From assembly GCF_032362555.1 (NCBI RefSeq), contig NC_083507.1:561001-625000 (forward strand): a stretch of 64,000 bases of DNA, written 5' to 3'. Shown piece after piece: positions 11,319-23,279 of this stretch. The DNA is from Amyelois transitella (lineage: Eukaryota; Arthropoda; Insecta; Lepidoptera; Pyralidae). Made by a program: the position numbers and the translations under genes. Positions within the stretch are counted from its first letter, which is position 1. Each line of letters begins with the position of its first letter. The notes under the pieces were generated by a model. That model had not been told where the DNA came from. It saw only the letters and a program-made list of their open reading frames with translations, and ran no database searches.

Positions 11319-11768
11319 TCAACTGGCATTTGAAGATGGTGTTCCTGGAGTGTTCCCTTGTTTCTCCATCTGCTCTATCCGTTTGTGTCTGATCATATTA
11401 GACAAAATACCATCAAACGAAGTAGTTTTCTTCTTTGCTGAGCCTCTTAATGTGTCCTCACCATCTCTACGGACTCTCAAACTCAATGAATTCACTTCAT
11501 CCATGAAATCAAAGTCTGATTTTTCCTCTCTGGCAGGAGACGCAGGCATTTCGGGCTGATTAGCATTGCTCACAGGCACGGGTGTAGGCGCTCGCCTGCC
11601 GGGACATTTCCACTCGAGATTCAAGGACCCACTTTTGCCGATACTGTTGTAAAGCTCCTCCAACTCAGCAGGGTCAGGCATCCAGTTCTTTCCAATGAAA
11701 ACTCCGGTCTTTGATAATTCGTCATCGGAGCAGGCTAGTTCCCAATCGTCGCCTTGGAGCTCAGTCAT
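11319..11768 (-). CDS. PAGR1: PAGR1 (PA1) homologue, PAXIP1-associated glutamate-rich protein
   Basis: A single-exon gene of 149 residues. It matches animal PAGR1 in order: DDWELACSDDEL near residues 7-18, NWMPDPAELEELY near 28-40, the RRAPTPVP turn near 58-65, FDFMDE in the middle, and SFDGILSNMIRHKRIEQM near the end. PAGR1 is a small, mostly disordered subunit of the KMT2C/KMT2D (MLL3/4) H3K4 methyltransferase complexes and also works with PAXIP1. It has no enzymatic domain. It is shorter than the human protein because it lacks the long acidic N-terminal extension; the conserved core begins almost at the ATG. It is divergent from ZNHIT6 (ATGs about 0.9 kb apart) and convergent with the TRUB2-like gene. 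The assignment rests on motif order and spacing. Confidence 0.9.
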   Translation of the reverse strand: MTELQGDDWELACSDDELSKTGVFIGKNWMPDPAELEELYNSIGKSGSLNLEWKCPGRRAPTPVPVSNANQPEMPASPAREEKSDFDFMDEVNSLSLRVRRDGEDTLRGSAKKKTTSFDGILSNMIRHKRIEQMEKQGNTPGTPSSNAS

Positions 11769-12674
11769 TATGGTTTACTATTTGGTGTCATAAACGCTAC
11801 AGAATGTTATTTTTGGAAAATTTTATCGTACCATTAGTCAATTTTATTATCGTATGTACTATTAGTCAATATCATTATTAGATTAAACGCCAGAGAAAAG
11901 AAAACTGCAAAACAAAACAAGTCAAACCAAACTAATTTGTTTTGTAATGTCATTGTCATGCCAGAAAATCAGTGCTGCCAGCCCCAAAAAACTAAAAAAC
12001 AATGAGTCGCCTAAAAAAACAGTATGTAAAAAAAATGGCAGATTTCATAATTTTGCTCATATAATTATAATTAATATACAATTTTCTTAGTTAAAAGAAC
12101 AAAAATCAAAGTAAAATATTTTTTCAGTTTCAATTGCCTCATCTTCAATATTTTCACACTCATTATTATTTTTAAAATCATACATATTTTTCTTGAATTT
12201 CTTCATGTGTAGCTTCAAATGAATAGCAATTGGTTATTTCGGATTTAGTATAAAATACTTCTTTAATAGTTATAGTCGATATTCGGTTACGTAATTTAAC
12301 TAAGGAATATACTACCATCTAGTGTCATTGTGTTTATTTTGTAGTGGTTATCAAAAAATGTTTGCAGAGTATGTAGTATAATAAATGGCGCCGAACGCTA
12401 GTTGAAAAACAGTAGAAAATAGGAATCAAACAGAAAACAAGGACATCAATGTGAAAACAGCCAATCTACTGTTAAAACAGTAAGGTTGGTAACACTACAG
12501 AAAATGTCCACAGAAATGTCATAGCTTGACATTGACACAACACGTTAGTCACCATGCCTTAAACCATGTGTTTTTGACGTTTTCATTTACCGAAGTAAAT
12601 AAAGTTGCTGAAAGTTTTCATGGGTACCTATCATTCGTTATTTTTTGTGAGCTAAATAAACGAGAAAGTCTAAT

Positions 12675-15376
12675 ATGTCTTCGAGCGAATCAGAGTCGAA
12701 TGAAGAAAGGGAACGCATTTCAAGGTTTGTACCTAAAAATATCATACCACTTGTTTGTAGTTACTAACCTGAAAGTTAATAATAAAGCATTACCATCTTC
12801 CAGGCTCGGAGACTGCGAGGTATGTGGCGATAAAGAGGCCATATATTCCTGTCCCAAATGCGAAGTGAAGACATGCTGTTTGAGCTGTGTAAGGATCCAT
12901 AAAAAGGAGTTGGAATGTGACGGCGTCCGCGACCGCACCAAGTTTGTTCGGATGAAAGACTTTACAGACACAGACCTGCTGAGTGATTACAGGTTGTTGG
13001 AGGAATGTGCGCGGTTCGTGTACAGCGTAAAACGTGATGAAAAGAAGAGGTTCACTAGAATTGACAAGGATTTGCCAATAGTAAGTTTTGCATTTTAAGC
13101 TTTTTTTTTTATTTCTTTAAAAGCTTGATTTAGCTCTAGGCATAACTATACAGTGCATTTGTCAACAGTTTCTTTTGAGAAAATTGGTATCAGGTTGTTA
13201 TGGCACCCAGCTTATAAGTAGACCTTAGAATTTGACACTTGTGGGATGCGCACGGGCAATTATTAATATAAAAAATAATCTTCTGTTCAGCATCCATAGA
13301 TTAGAATTCTGATTCAACTCTTACTCGCCATTCTCTGCACTAAAAACATTCTTTGTAATTAAATACATTATACTCGTACAAGTAGACACAATCTATGACC
13401 AAATATTTAACCAATAAACTAAAAATTCCCTTTACAGCATCTGTTCAAATTGAAAATGGCGGCACGAAAAAGAGGTGTAGTTCTCCAATTCTTAGCTCAA
13501 AACTTCTCAAGGCATGCATCGAACACTACTCGCTACAACTACAAAGCTAACATTATAAACTGGAGAATTGAGTGGGTGTTTCCCAATGTGGAATCGGATC
13601 CTGTCAAATTTGTTGACGAACGGTGCTCAGAGCATAAAAAGTTGGCCGAACTTCTGGATAAATATTTGAATCCTGATGCGGAACCTTTCGAAGGATCAAA
13701 ATCATTGAGTTTTTATAAGTCGGCAGGTTTTAGTGGAGTCAAAGTACTGCTTAGAGGTAAGCAACTTTTATGCAATAATCTTTTGAAAGTGGAAGAGATG
13801 TAGTCTCTGCCTACCCCTCTGAGAAGGAGGCTTGATTTTATGTTTTTATTAAATCTTTTTCACATGAATTTTTTAAACTGGTTTCATCTATACTAATAAC
13901 TAGGTAAAAGATTTGTATTTTTGTATGTCTGTACCGGATAAACTAAAAAATACTAAACCGATTTTGATGTTATTTGGTACACAGAATATAATAGGCTAGA
14001 TTTTCTCTGGAACTTCCCACAGGAGCGAAGTCCCGCGCAAATGCTAGTTTTATTTTACGGCCTTTGTGGCGTAGCGGTACTGCGTTTGTCTTGTCACCTG
14101 AGTTTCCAGGTTCGAATCATGACCATGGCAGGCAGGGCATGATGACGAACTTTCTCTGATTGGCCCAGGATTTGGATGTTTATCTATAGTATAAGTACTT
14201 ATAAGTACTTATTATAAAATATTGTATTGTTGGGTCAGTAGATTATAGCACAAGTGTTGAACCTTTCTTCGAGGCTAACTCGATCTGTGTAATCTGTCCC
14301 ATATACTATATTTATATATCCCAGCATATTTTTTTTTTAATTATCACTCTTAGGCAAGCATAGTTAAATACTTTTAATTATTTTTTTCAGCTGAAAAGGT
14401 GAAAGGTTCCGCTAGAAAGTTTTTTGAGCTGGATCCCACAGAGTCGTTGGCGGAGAATTTGTCCGGCAAATGCATTGTGGAATTCCCCATCATATTTGTG
14501 GTACTCAAGGACCATGCTTACAACTTTGAAATTATTACACCAGGTATGAGAATTTATGTTCAATTAATAGGTACATCATAATAACATTATACGAGGTCTT
14601 AAAATAATATAAATTAGTCAATAAAGTAATAGAACAGGCTATATTAAATTCATTACGTGAATTTTCAGTTTCAATTTTGATACCGTAAATGATTATTTAT
14701 ATGTAGAATTTATATTCAATCAAAATATTATGGATAAGTCCATTTTAAAAATTTCAAAATCATTTATATATGATGAGGTATTCCATCAATTAATTTTAAA
14801 AAAATTGGTAAAACTACTTATCCTTGTAACATCACACTCAAGTAGCGTTTTGTAAGAGGCGTTTTGGACTCGCCCAAATAATGTGTTATGTAACATGTTA
14901 TAACTCGGCCAGTTTTTTGTTTATTGATGCGATTATTTCACCAATGTTTTAGTTGTTGTGTAACTAATTTTAAACACCTAAACAAAAATTATTCATCATT
15001 CAAGTTATCAGGAACTGACTTTCAGTAGTTTTAGTACTTCACTGCTTTGAATAATAGAGCTCAAAATATATATTTTTTTTCAGAAGATACCTTTCACAAC
15101 ACAGAAGATAAAAAGCCCGACAAAAGACGAGAAGATACTGGACTACCCACAAATGAAAATGTACCACAGAATTTTGTTGAAGAGCGACCACTCAACAAAA
15201 TACCATCAAGAAAGCGGCCGTTATTAACTGAGAAAATTGCCAAAGAGAAGGAAATGGAAATACAGAAAGAGATAAAAGCGGAGAAGAAGAAGAAACCAAA
15301 GAATCTTCTCTTTACAACTGGTTATTCTTCAGAAGAGAGCATTACGGACAATGACAGTAATGAGGAAGGTAGTTAG
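12675..15376 (+). CDS. ZNHIT6: ZNHIT6/BCD1, box C/D snoRNA protein 1 (5 exons)
   Basis: Exons 12675-12724, 12804-13080, 13438-13756, 14391-14543 and 15084-15376 have GT-AG borders and join in frame (1092 nt, 363 residues). A zf-HIT finger occupies residues 21-55, with Cys21, Cys24, Cys33, Cys36, Cys41, Cys45, His49 and Cys55 visible. It is followed by the BCD1 helical region (TKFVRMKDFTDTDLLSDYRLLEE), a conserved mid-domain in exons 3-4 and a lysine-rich disordered tail encoded by exon 5. BCD1 is a nuclear assembly factor that binds NUFIP/SNU13 and helps load NOP58 onto box C/D snoRNAs. I chose the ATG at 12675 because the Ser/Glu-rich lead MSSSESESNEER leads straight into the finger through a clean exon 1 donor; an in-frame ATG further up belongs to unspliced sequence. 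Intron 3 (13757-14390) contains a retroelement stub, a Helitron and a tRNA-SINE. Confidence 0.92.
13786..13848 (+). mobile_element. Non-LTR 3' stub in ZNHIT6 intron 3
   Basis: GTGGAAGAGATGTAGTCTCT through GGAGGCTTGATTTTATG. The copy begins right after the exon 3 donor. Confidence 0.5.
13887..14048 (+). mobile_element. Helitron-like element, third family
   Basis: Begins TCTATACTAATAACTAGG and ends GGAGCGAAGTCCCGCGC..GCTAGT; its body differs from family 1. Confidence 0.6.
14058..14325 (+). mobile_element. tRNA-derived SINE in ZNHIT6 intron 3
   Basis: The head has A-box-like TGGCGTAGCGG and B box GGTTCGAATCA. The body reads TTTCTCTGATTGGCCCAGG then GGATGTTTATCTATAGTATAA. It starts 10 bases after the adjoining Helitron end. 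Confidence 0.75.
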
Positions 15377-15426
15377 AATAAGAATACAGTTTATGTTTGG
15401 ACAGTTTGTGTTTTATTTACTTTTCA

Positions 15427-15560
15427 AACTTAATATTATAAATGCGAAGGCTGTCTGTGAACGTTTTCATGGCTTACTTGCATAACTGGTTGTGAAAACT
15501 GATATAAGATGTAATTCGAATATGTGAAACCAAAAGTTTGGCAAAATCAGCTGGGTTATC
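15427..15560 (+). repeat. Helitron-like fragment near ZNHIT6 3' end
   Basis: Starts TTAATATTATAAATGCGAAG like the element at 751; the 3' end is not found. Confidence 0.35.
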
Positions 15561-15759
15561 ACAGAAAAAAAAAAAAATTCAATTCAAATAGGTTTAGGTG
15601 CCGGCCATTATTTGAAAATAGCATGGAACTTACACTTCCAATTCTTTGATATAAAATACTAGATTTGCCCATATATTGGTCCTTGGGGAACTTTGAAACT
15701 TTCAGATATAGACAAGAACTTAAGAAGAAAAGGCCTGTTCAAATATAATTGTTGCAATA

Positions 15760-17810
15760 TTATAATATTTCTATTGCAATAAGTGTTTTCTGTGTCAATA
15801 CAAACAAGAATTCATTTGTAGCATTGATACCTATTACTTCTCCATATTTTTCAAAGTTGAACAGATTTTGTTGGCCAACTTTCACAGATTTCATTACACC
15901 CTCCGTCCTTCTTCTCAACTGAGAGTCATTGCTCGCACTTCTATAAATAAAAATATGCCTAGAAGCTTCGCACACAACACTGTATGAGAAATTCGGAGGG
16001 CACGTGACGAATTTTCGATTCTGTTTAGATGATTGGACATAACCAAACGCTAGTAGCGTTCCTTGGTGTTTCAACGGCCATGTGTCAGAGTTGACGAGCT
16101 GTGCGTAGGGTTGCCAGATACAAGCGTCCACGTCGTGCCGTAGAGCCAGTGCGGGGGCCTCTTGGTTGTCAATGTTGATGCTGAACAGGTACTGGTGAAC
16201 ACTGAGCGATATTCTGTGTGTTATTTGATGGCTCCCAACATCCATTCTCACTGAAAACAGGAATAGGTTCTAAGTAAAACACTGCAGGTTTAATTTTAGT
16301 ATGTGTTACAAAATACACATAATATTATTTTTCTACATACATACATACAGTCACGTCTATATCCCTTGCAGGGTAGACAGAGCCAACAGACTTGAAAAGA
16401 CTGAAAGGCCACATGCAGGTGTCCGGCTTAATGGCTTTGAAAATTTTCTTGCTGGGATATAACAACATAGTAGTTAAGTTTATTTGGTAAACTATTTCTG
16501 TTCCTATTTCTAAGAAAACATTTGACTTGCTTCATGTACTATAGTATAACAACTATAGTTCACAATTAAATTTTACCTAGTACAGTGTCTTCTTCAGAAG
16601 CAGCATCACATTCCTCCAACTCCTGTGTAGACACACCAGGCATGGCGTCATCAGCTTTCACCTCGGTTTCAGAACACAAGTGAGCCAGTCTCCGATGGGC
16701 TTCCTCCACCAGGCTGGCGTCCATGATCTGCTCTCCCTTACTGTCCCCTCCCTCCAAAAGTTCATCCCAAAGCATGCTGTCCGCCTTCGTAATTAATATA
16801 TCTACTTTTCCAGAGTCTTCGACGTTCCACGTAGTGAACTCACTGTCCACTTTGTGCCTCAGTTTTCCATCAATAAAAATGTTTCCAGCGTAACTTACTT
16901 TTATACTAGTGGGTGTTACCTGGACGTGTAATAATTTCTTATTAAAATTATCTTGAAGTTGCAGCGTTATTGATATATCTTCAGTCGTTTGTAACCAAGT
17001 ATAAATAATATTCCTTGGTTCCTCTTTCGTTGGCTCTGTTATTTCTTTTTCTGAATCTGAAGTGAATTTAAAAGCATTGTCGGATGCCACGTACAATGCT
17101 GAGCAATTTGTCTCAATCGCCGCATAGTGGACTATACCTTTGCCCTGAAGCTGCCTCACACTGGTTTGTTTCCAAGTTTGTTTACAATTTACGAATGTGA
17201 CCCAGGTGAGAACCGTATTGAAATGTTTCTCATTCTGCTCCACTGATTGTAACAAACAGTGAAGAGATTCTTCATCATTTTTCTCTTGGTATCGGGAGTC
17301 TAACACTATAAAGTATTTGCCTTCCCCTAGAACGAGACTGGAATGAAGTGTTTGCCATGTACACTGGCAGTATCTGTTTCTGGCGCCTGTGTCCACAATG
17401 TGTAAATAGCCTGTGCCGTCGCTCACGACAGCAAGGCTGGCCGAAGGAAACGTGAGGCACAAGTTGAAATGGCCAGATTTCCTTTCCTCGTGTGCTGGAA
17501 TATCATATACAACTTTGTTCTGAAACTTGTGGTTTGTATTCTCAAATGTGACGTAGCGTACCTGCTGTTTTTCATCAATGTAATAGTAATTAAAGGAATA
17601 ATCCCAGTAGTCAAGCACCAGATGGTTTTGCAGAGCAAAAAGTTTAGCGTGGATAAAGGAATACTGAATCTCATCTGGAAACACCCTGTCCACAGGCGAC
17701 TCCAGTTTAAACGTGTAATGCGGCAGGGCTTGAAGATTCAACTTGTATCCTTCGAATTCGTGATCTAGTAAGCGCCGGTCTGGCCGTAATTCAACAAGAG
17801 ACGATGGCAT
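15760..17810 (-). CDS. NUDCD1: NUDCD1, NudC-domain-containing protein 1 (2 exons)
   Basis: Exon 1 is 17810-16577 and exon 2 is 16250-15760, with a minus-strand GT-AG intron of 326 bases. Together they encode 574 residues, close to human NUDCD1 (583). Family blocks seen are the N-terminal LLDHEFEGYKL, the WD/propeller-like part with SDGTGYLHIV, and a central CS (p23-like/NudC) domain at about residues 265-360 (YTWLQTTEDISITLQL to TTWNVEDS). The C-terminal blocks are AQELEECD-like (TQELEECD), LRHDVDACIWQP, FGYVQSSKQNRKF and ATNEFLFVLTQKTL. Human NUDCD1 (CML66) associates with the DHX15 helicase and Hsp90-type chaperone systems. It is convergent with ZNHIT6 (stops 384 bases apart) and divergent from the TEN1-like gene. 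The intron carries a SINE-like repeat. Confidence 0.95.
16336..16440 (-). mobile_element. SINE-like repeat A in NUDCD1 intron
   Basis: (CATA)n tail then CACGTCTATATCCCTTGCAGG and the AGACTTGAAAAGACT block. Confidence 0.65.
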
Positions 17811-18938
17811 ATTCAGTTATTGTCTTTGAATAGTGATTTTGAATTATATTCAATATAGAACATTAAAAACCAAATAACTCCGCAAAAGTTGAATTCGTAG
17901 ATTGAATTTAATGAAGTCGTCGAAGTTGATTGATGGATTGAAGCTTCTTTTGATAATCATCATCAACGTCAAACATGACGTTGACTTGACATGACATATT
18001 TCTTAAAACAATAGAAACGTGATGAGTTTCTGGCTAGGCTGCCAAAGTTAAGTCGTGATTTATTTACGCGTTGTGCAATCGAAAATAATAAGGTTACAAT
18101 GTATACATACATACATATACATACATAAAAAAAAAATGTTACGTATCAATTTAAAACAATTCTAATTAGATTTTTAGTACCTATCTACATACATACATAC
18201 AATTTTATTATGAATCTCAGTACATGTATAAGTAAGTTTTATATAGTATATCAACTTTACACATAATAAATCTTTGCAATATCCGAAAGGGTAAAAACAA
18301 AGATCTATTAAATAAATTTAAGATCTTATTGTACTCATATTATGTAAATAAAAATATGAATTTGAGTAAACACATACAAAAATGTTTTACTCACAAAAAT
18401 TCAGAAAATTGACGCGATGGTCTGTTTTTAAGTGTATAAAAAGACAATAAAAGTACTAGAAACTAAAAACGATTCCATAAGTAAAATCATATTGCATGTT
18501 ACAGTTTGCAAGTTTGTGGGTGTATGTATAATGTTTTTGGGTAAACATTGGGAATACATAAGCTACTCGAGTTGAGTTGAGAGTCATAACTTCGATCTGG
18601 GCACGCTTCTCATTTAATTTGTTTATATTTTTATGTTAATGTATTCCTGTTTATCAAGAATGCTTTAAGATGTACAATTTTGCACCTCCACTGCAAGTAA
18701 AGAAAAAGAAACCGAAGACATATCACTGTCAAGCTGTCATGCACATCAGATATTTTTTCCGCGGTCTTTATTTTTTGTTTAGAAGTTTGAAAACCAAAAT
18801 TCACCAAAATGAATAAATATGGTTCTGAGGTTAAATATTTGTGAACGCAAAGTGAAATCAATGCATAAATATATATTTTTTTCTTTACAAGTGTTATTAT
18901 AATTAGCCAACTGAAGTTATTTTTCAAAATATATAGAA
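17811..18938. other. Intergenic region between divergent NUDCD1 and TEN1-like gene
   Basis: Both promoters should lie here. The sequence is AT-rich with short (TACA)n runs at 18110-18126 and 18188-18202. I found no convincing core-promoter element and no other gene. Confidence 0.5.
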
Positions 18939-20512
18939 ATGAACGAATATCGTACTCTTTCCTTTTTTACGGAAACTCCTTGTGTATGTATGTTGTGAAA
19001 TATTTAGAATTCCATTCATTGTTGGAATTATAACTATGAAAAGACATGCATTTCTTTCATTACAGGAAGATTTCTATTCATACTTCAGCTTACAAGACTT
19101 GATTGATAAAGCTGTGTTGAATAAGGAAGTGGTGTTGAGGTGTAGAACCATAGGAGTCCTGCAAAGTATTCATGGGAAATTTTTTCTCTCAGATGTGAGT
19201 GCAAAATGTGTTTTTTTTTGTTAAAAAAAATAATTATGATAAAACATAATTTGTTTCATTTCTTACTGCAAATATTGATGCTAGTTTTATTAATATTTTA
19301 TGGAACATTTGTCGTGTGGATTCCGGCGCCAATAAAAAAAAGAATAGAACCACTACATCTCTTTCCCTAATGTCATTAAAGGTGACTAAAGGATAGGTGT
19401 ATCAACTTGGGATTCTGCGCTTAGGCAATGGGCTAGCAACCTGTCACTATTTAAATCCCAATTCCATTATATAGCCATACAGTTGTATGTGGCCTTTTGG
19501 CCTTTTTAAGATGGCTCTGTCTATCCCTCCAGGAATAAAGATGTGATAATATGTACGTATGAACACTTACCGTTTAGATTTATATCTATTTCATACTCAC
19601 ATAATATATATTTTTAGTTAAACCGTCCAGTTAGTTCACGCGAAACCATGGTTCAGGTGTCTGTTCTATACTTGAAAAATCCTCCGCCTTCGTTGGTCAA
19701 ACCATATCCAGTCCAAGTTTATGGTACATTACAGTGGAGAAATAAACCTGTCATATTTGCAAAAATACTACAGGTAATAAATATTGTAATTCAATTTTGA
19801 GAGCTACTTGTTTGATAAATTCTGATTAAATTTCCTGGTTCGTGAAGGTGATCTTTATAATGAATACCTATTATGAAAGTGTAAGTGATGTGTGGTTCCA
19901 ATAGAGAAAAGAATAGGACTACTCCGAGTCTTTCCCATGGATGTCGTAAAAGGCGATTATATACTATTTGAGATTCCTCTTTCAGGTGATGGGCTAGCAA
20001 CCAGTCACTTTTTGAATCTCAATTCTATCATTAAGCCAAACAGCTGAGTGGCTTATCACTAAGACTGTTGGCTTTGTCTACCCCCGCAAGGGATATAGAC
20101 GTGATGATATGTATGTATGTTGGTATTTTATAAGTATCCCAAGTTTATAAAAAAAGAAAGAGAAATAGCTGGCACACTGTTTTTTTCTACTCTACCAGAC
20201 GAGAATGGAATTACACTAAATGTATTTGCGCTTATTCCCTCAATCGCCTTTAACGACATCATGGGAAAGAGATGGACTAGTCTTATTTAAAGTTCCGGGA
20301 ACCACACGGCACTACCACCACATACAGGCTGTACATTAAAATTAGTCAAATAAGTTTTTTTTTAATCTACTTTAGACAAAAGCAGTTTTAAATATTGAAG
20401 CAAACATTAAAATGATTATTTTCAGGTACTCAACACGTCAAATGCTTTTAGAGTTCGAAATTCCATGAAGAATATTGCCGAGAGACATCAGATCCATCCC
20501 TCAACCACGTGA
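18939..20512 (+). CDS. Small OB-fold-like protein, possible CST subunit TEN1 (4 exons)
   Basis: Exons 18939-18983, 19066-19194, 19618-19773 and 20426-20512 are all phase 0, with good donors (GTATGT, GTGAGT, GTAATA) and pyrimidine-rich acceptors. They join to 138 residues. The predicted protein is mostly alternating hydrophobic strands: VVLRCRTIGVLQSIHGKFFL, then VQVSVLYL, then YPVQVYGTLQW, then VIFAKILQVL. It ends in a helix (NSMKNIAERH). This order of about five strands and a C-terminal helix is that of a small OB-fold protein. The size, the strand RTxGxL near the start and the helix after the last strand agree best with TEN1, the smallest subunit of the CST telomere/replication complex; RPA3-like is the alternative. 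Sequence identity to known TEN1 is low, so the function is inferred. It is divergent from NUDCD1. Introns 2 and 3 contain SINE-like copies. Confidence 0.72.
19311..19562 (+). mobile_element. SINE-like repeat A, near full length
   Basis: GTCGTGTGGATTCCGGCGCC head, CAACCTGTCACTATTTAAAT middle, ATATGTACGTATG tail. Confidence 0.75.
19889..20128 (+). mobile_element. SINE-like repeat A, near full length
   Basis: Head TGTGTGGTTCCAATAGAGAA to ATATGTATGTATGTTGG. Confidence 0.75.
20228..20322 (-). mobile_element. SINE-like repeat A, head half
   Basis: ATCGCCTTTAACGACATCAT to GGGAACCACACGGCAC. Confidence 0.65.
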
Positions 20513-20591
20513 CGAAACGGGTGTTCCGGAAAATAATCATTGATGATTTTTATAAAATAGCTAAGTGAGCAATGATGGATTATTTTGATCA

Positions 20592-20597
20592 AATAAA
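20592..20597 (+). promoter_or_regulatory. Candidate poly(A) signal of the TEN1-like gene
   Basis: AATAAA lies 80 bases after the stop codon. A second cluster (AATAAATAAATA) lies near 20762-20773, so either may be used. Confidence 0.35.
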
Positions 20598-20883
20598 ATG
20601 AAATGTGCAAACATTACGGAATTAAAAAAGTTATTAGAAAAGAAAAATGATGGAGAATGTTCCACTTAACTCTATCGTAAGTCTTAAATATGAGAAGAGT
20701 GTAAAAATTGCCGAAAAATTCAACTAGTGCCATTATGCACCTTTTCAGTGTTCAAGGTACAAATAAATAAATATTGCGAGCTAAGATTGAATTTGAAGAT
20801 TAAAGTTAATATATGTTTTATTGCCATTTTTTATTTAATCATCCTCTGACCCATGTAAATATTGTTCTTCAGAAGAATCGAAA

Positions 20884-21152
20884 TGCCGTGTGGTTCCCGG
20901 CACTAATAGAAAAAAGAATACGACTATTCCACGGATTCCCCATTCCTCATTCCCCACGGATGTCTTAAAAGGCGACGAAGGGATTGGTTTATCAACTTGG
21001 GATTCTTCTTTTAGGCGATGGGCTAACAATCTGTCACTATTTGAATCTCAATTCTATCAAAAAGCCAAACAGCTGAACGTGGCCTCTCAGACTTTTCAAA
21101 GACTGTTTGCTCTGTCTACCCCATAAGGGATATAGAAGTGATAATATGTATG
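20884..21152 (+). mobile_element. SINE-like repeat A, full-length copy
   Basis: Begins TGCCGTGTGGTTCCCGGCAC and ends GATAATATGTATGTAA; a good reference copy. Confidence 0.8.
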
Positions 21153-21189
21153 TAATCTAAATTCTGGAAAATAGTATTGATCTTCTGCC

Positions 21190-21330
21190 TGTAGTCCCAG
21201 TTGCATCCTCACCACTCTGGAGAGGAGCCCGGGGTATGCCTTTAACTATGGCTCCTGGATTGGGTGAGTCAGGATTTTACACGAAGCGACCTCCGCTACC
21301 TTTGCAAGGAACCTACCTCATACTGGATGT
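21190..21330 (-). repeat. Dispersed repeat F, inverted copy
   Basis: GGGGTATGCCTTTAACTATG, GGATTGGGTGAGTCAGGATTT and ACGAAGCGACCTCCG match, inverted, the blocks near 24380-24440. Confidence 0.45.
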
Positions 21331-22074
21331 AGATAGGATGTAGTAGGTTGAGGCTACGTTATACCACGGTCCCTAATAAGCATTATATTCGTAACTTTGT
21401 ATATTAACAGTAAATATAATAAGTTAATCTCATACATCGTTATTATTGGAATATCCGTCAACCCTACATTCTTAATCAATTTAGGGTTGACTTGACGCAG
21501 ACACAAAAAAAAGTCGAGTAAAAGAATGAATTTATTAAATCTTAATAAATAATATATTAACAATATGTGAAAATGTACAACATTCCCTCACCAAAATTCA
21601 CCGGCTTTTTTATACAAAAATAACATTACATTGGCAATGAATAACACATTTTGTGGAGATTACATAAGCTATCAGTATATCTTTAAGAAACGGTTTTCGA
21701 TTAAATAACTAACCACCAACTTACAAAAAAAACTTAGTACACTGGATAACCTTACATTGCAACAGTTTTTAACTATTTATAAATGACACAGTTATTATAC
21801 GCACACGTAACGTTCCTATAATTTATCTCGGAACGTTTCGAATCATGTTACAATGATCGTACGTTATACATGCGCGTTTAATACCTGTATTATATATAAA
21901 TAGCATAATGGAATGCTATCTATTTTGGTACCTCTATCTCTAAACCGGAACAAGGGAAATACAGACAGGGGTGTCAATCATTAAAATTAGTGAGTCACTC
22001 AAAATTTGGAGTCGCCTACCCTAGTACGGCCATGTTTTGCGGAAAACGGCAGACTTCTTGGGGAACAGATGTCT

Positions 22075-22300
22075 AGTCATGCCGCTACCGCCTGGACCAG
22101 GTAGAAGAGGCAGGCTAAAAGACCATGGCTGGACGTCGCAAAAGATGATAAGCGAGCCAATAGATTAAAATCCGAGAACGCTGAAAATCAAGTGGAGAGA
22201 GGAGTCGGAAGGCGGACCCCGGACCCGAAACACTCTTGTGGAGGGTGCAATCGGGAACACGCAGAGATGAGAGAGAGTCACTCAAAATTTGGGAATTTTT
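22075..22300 (+). pseudogene. Degenerate non-LTR retrotransposon pol 3' remnant (tentative)
   Basis: In shifting frames it reads GRRGRLKDHGWTS and then a WRxxxxGGPR-like stretch that resembles the cysteine-poor C-terminal tail of RTE/Jockey-type polymerases. Stops and frame changes show it is dead. Family not determined. Confidence 0.35.
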
Positions 22301-23030
22301 GGTGCGAAATTGGGCAGGTAAGTAGGGAGAAATGTAAACTTCTCTCCCCAAGAGGTAAAGATGTCTAATGGATGTAAATGACAACTCACGCCAGTTGAAG
22401 GATTTGAGTGCGTTCGACCTCAATCATCCTGGTGGTAAGTAAGATGAGGCCTAAAATGGTGCTCGCAAACTCAAATAATGCCAATTCACTCATGCCTTGA
22501 AAATCTCCAAGTTGTATTAGATTAATACAATAATTTAGTTCCATGATTGCCTACCAGATGGCGTTGTGTAAGCTAGTAGCATGGAAGGAGATTAAATTGG
22601 TAAGTAGTAAAATAAAAAAATTCTAAGAAAAAAGGCATCAAACAATCGCGTGACAAATAAATTCAATAGCTTCTTCTGGAATCGAATTATTCCCAGAGTC
22701 CATGGTCTCAGAGATCGTCCCTGGTAGACACCACGAGAATATTCAATAGTTCAAATCACATGGTTTAGTGAGTCACCAATTTTAATAATTGACCCCATAT
22801 TATGCAAATTCTATGGGAGTAACTTTGTAACATAACTAGATAATCTAATTAACTAGAACTAGTTATGAAAAATCATTAAAATTGTTTTAATTTATCACAG
22901 TACAGCGGCAGCAAATGTTTTAATTATTGCTTGCTTGTTAGTGTAATAGATTTATAGTTAAATTTTGAAAAAAAAAACCGCATTTTTCTATTGTTTTATT
23001 GATATTGTACAGCCAATTCTCAATTATATT

Positions 23031-23130
23031 ATTAAGCTTAACAGCTGAATGTGGCCCATCAGTCTTTCAAAACTGCTGGCACTGTCTACCCCGCAAGGGA
23101 TATAGACGTGATTATATGAATGTATGTACA
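23031..23130 (+). mobile_element. SINE-like repeat A, 3' fragment
   Basis: TTAAGCTTAACAGCTGAATG to GATTATATGAATGTATGT. Confidence 0.65.
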
Positions 23131-23279
23131 GCCAACTATGACAGCGAGTGACTTAATTAACCATTACCTTAGTACATAGTATTTCGCATAATTTAAGATG
23201 TTATATTTAATTAAATTACTCGTTTACCGAATTTCTTTTAATTAATAAAAAAAATATTTTTCTACATCATAACATTTAT

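Noticed and set aside
12720-12971. Minus-strand ORF opposite ZNHIT6 exon 2
   Set aside because: Shadow of the zf-HIT coding exon.
22115-22423. 102-residue minus-strand ORF
   Set aside because: It lies opposite the dead retroelement remnant and has no family features of its own.
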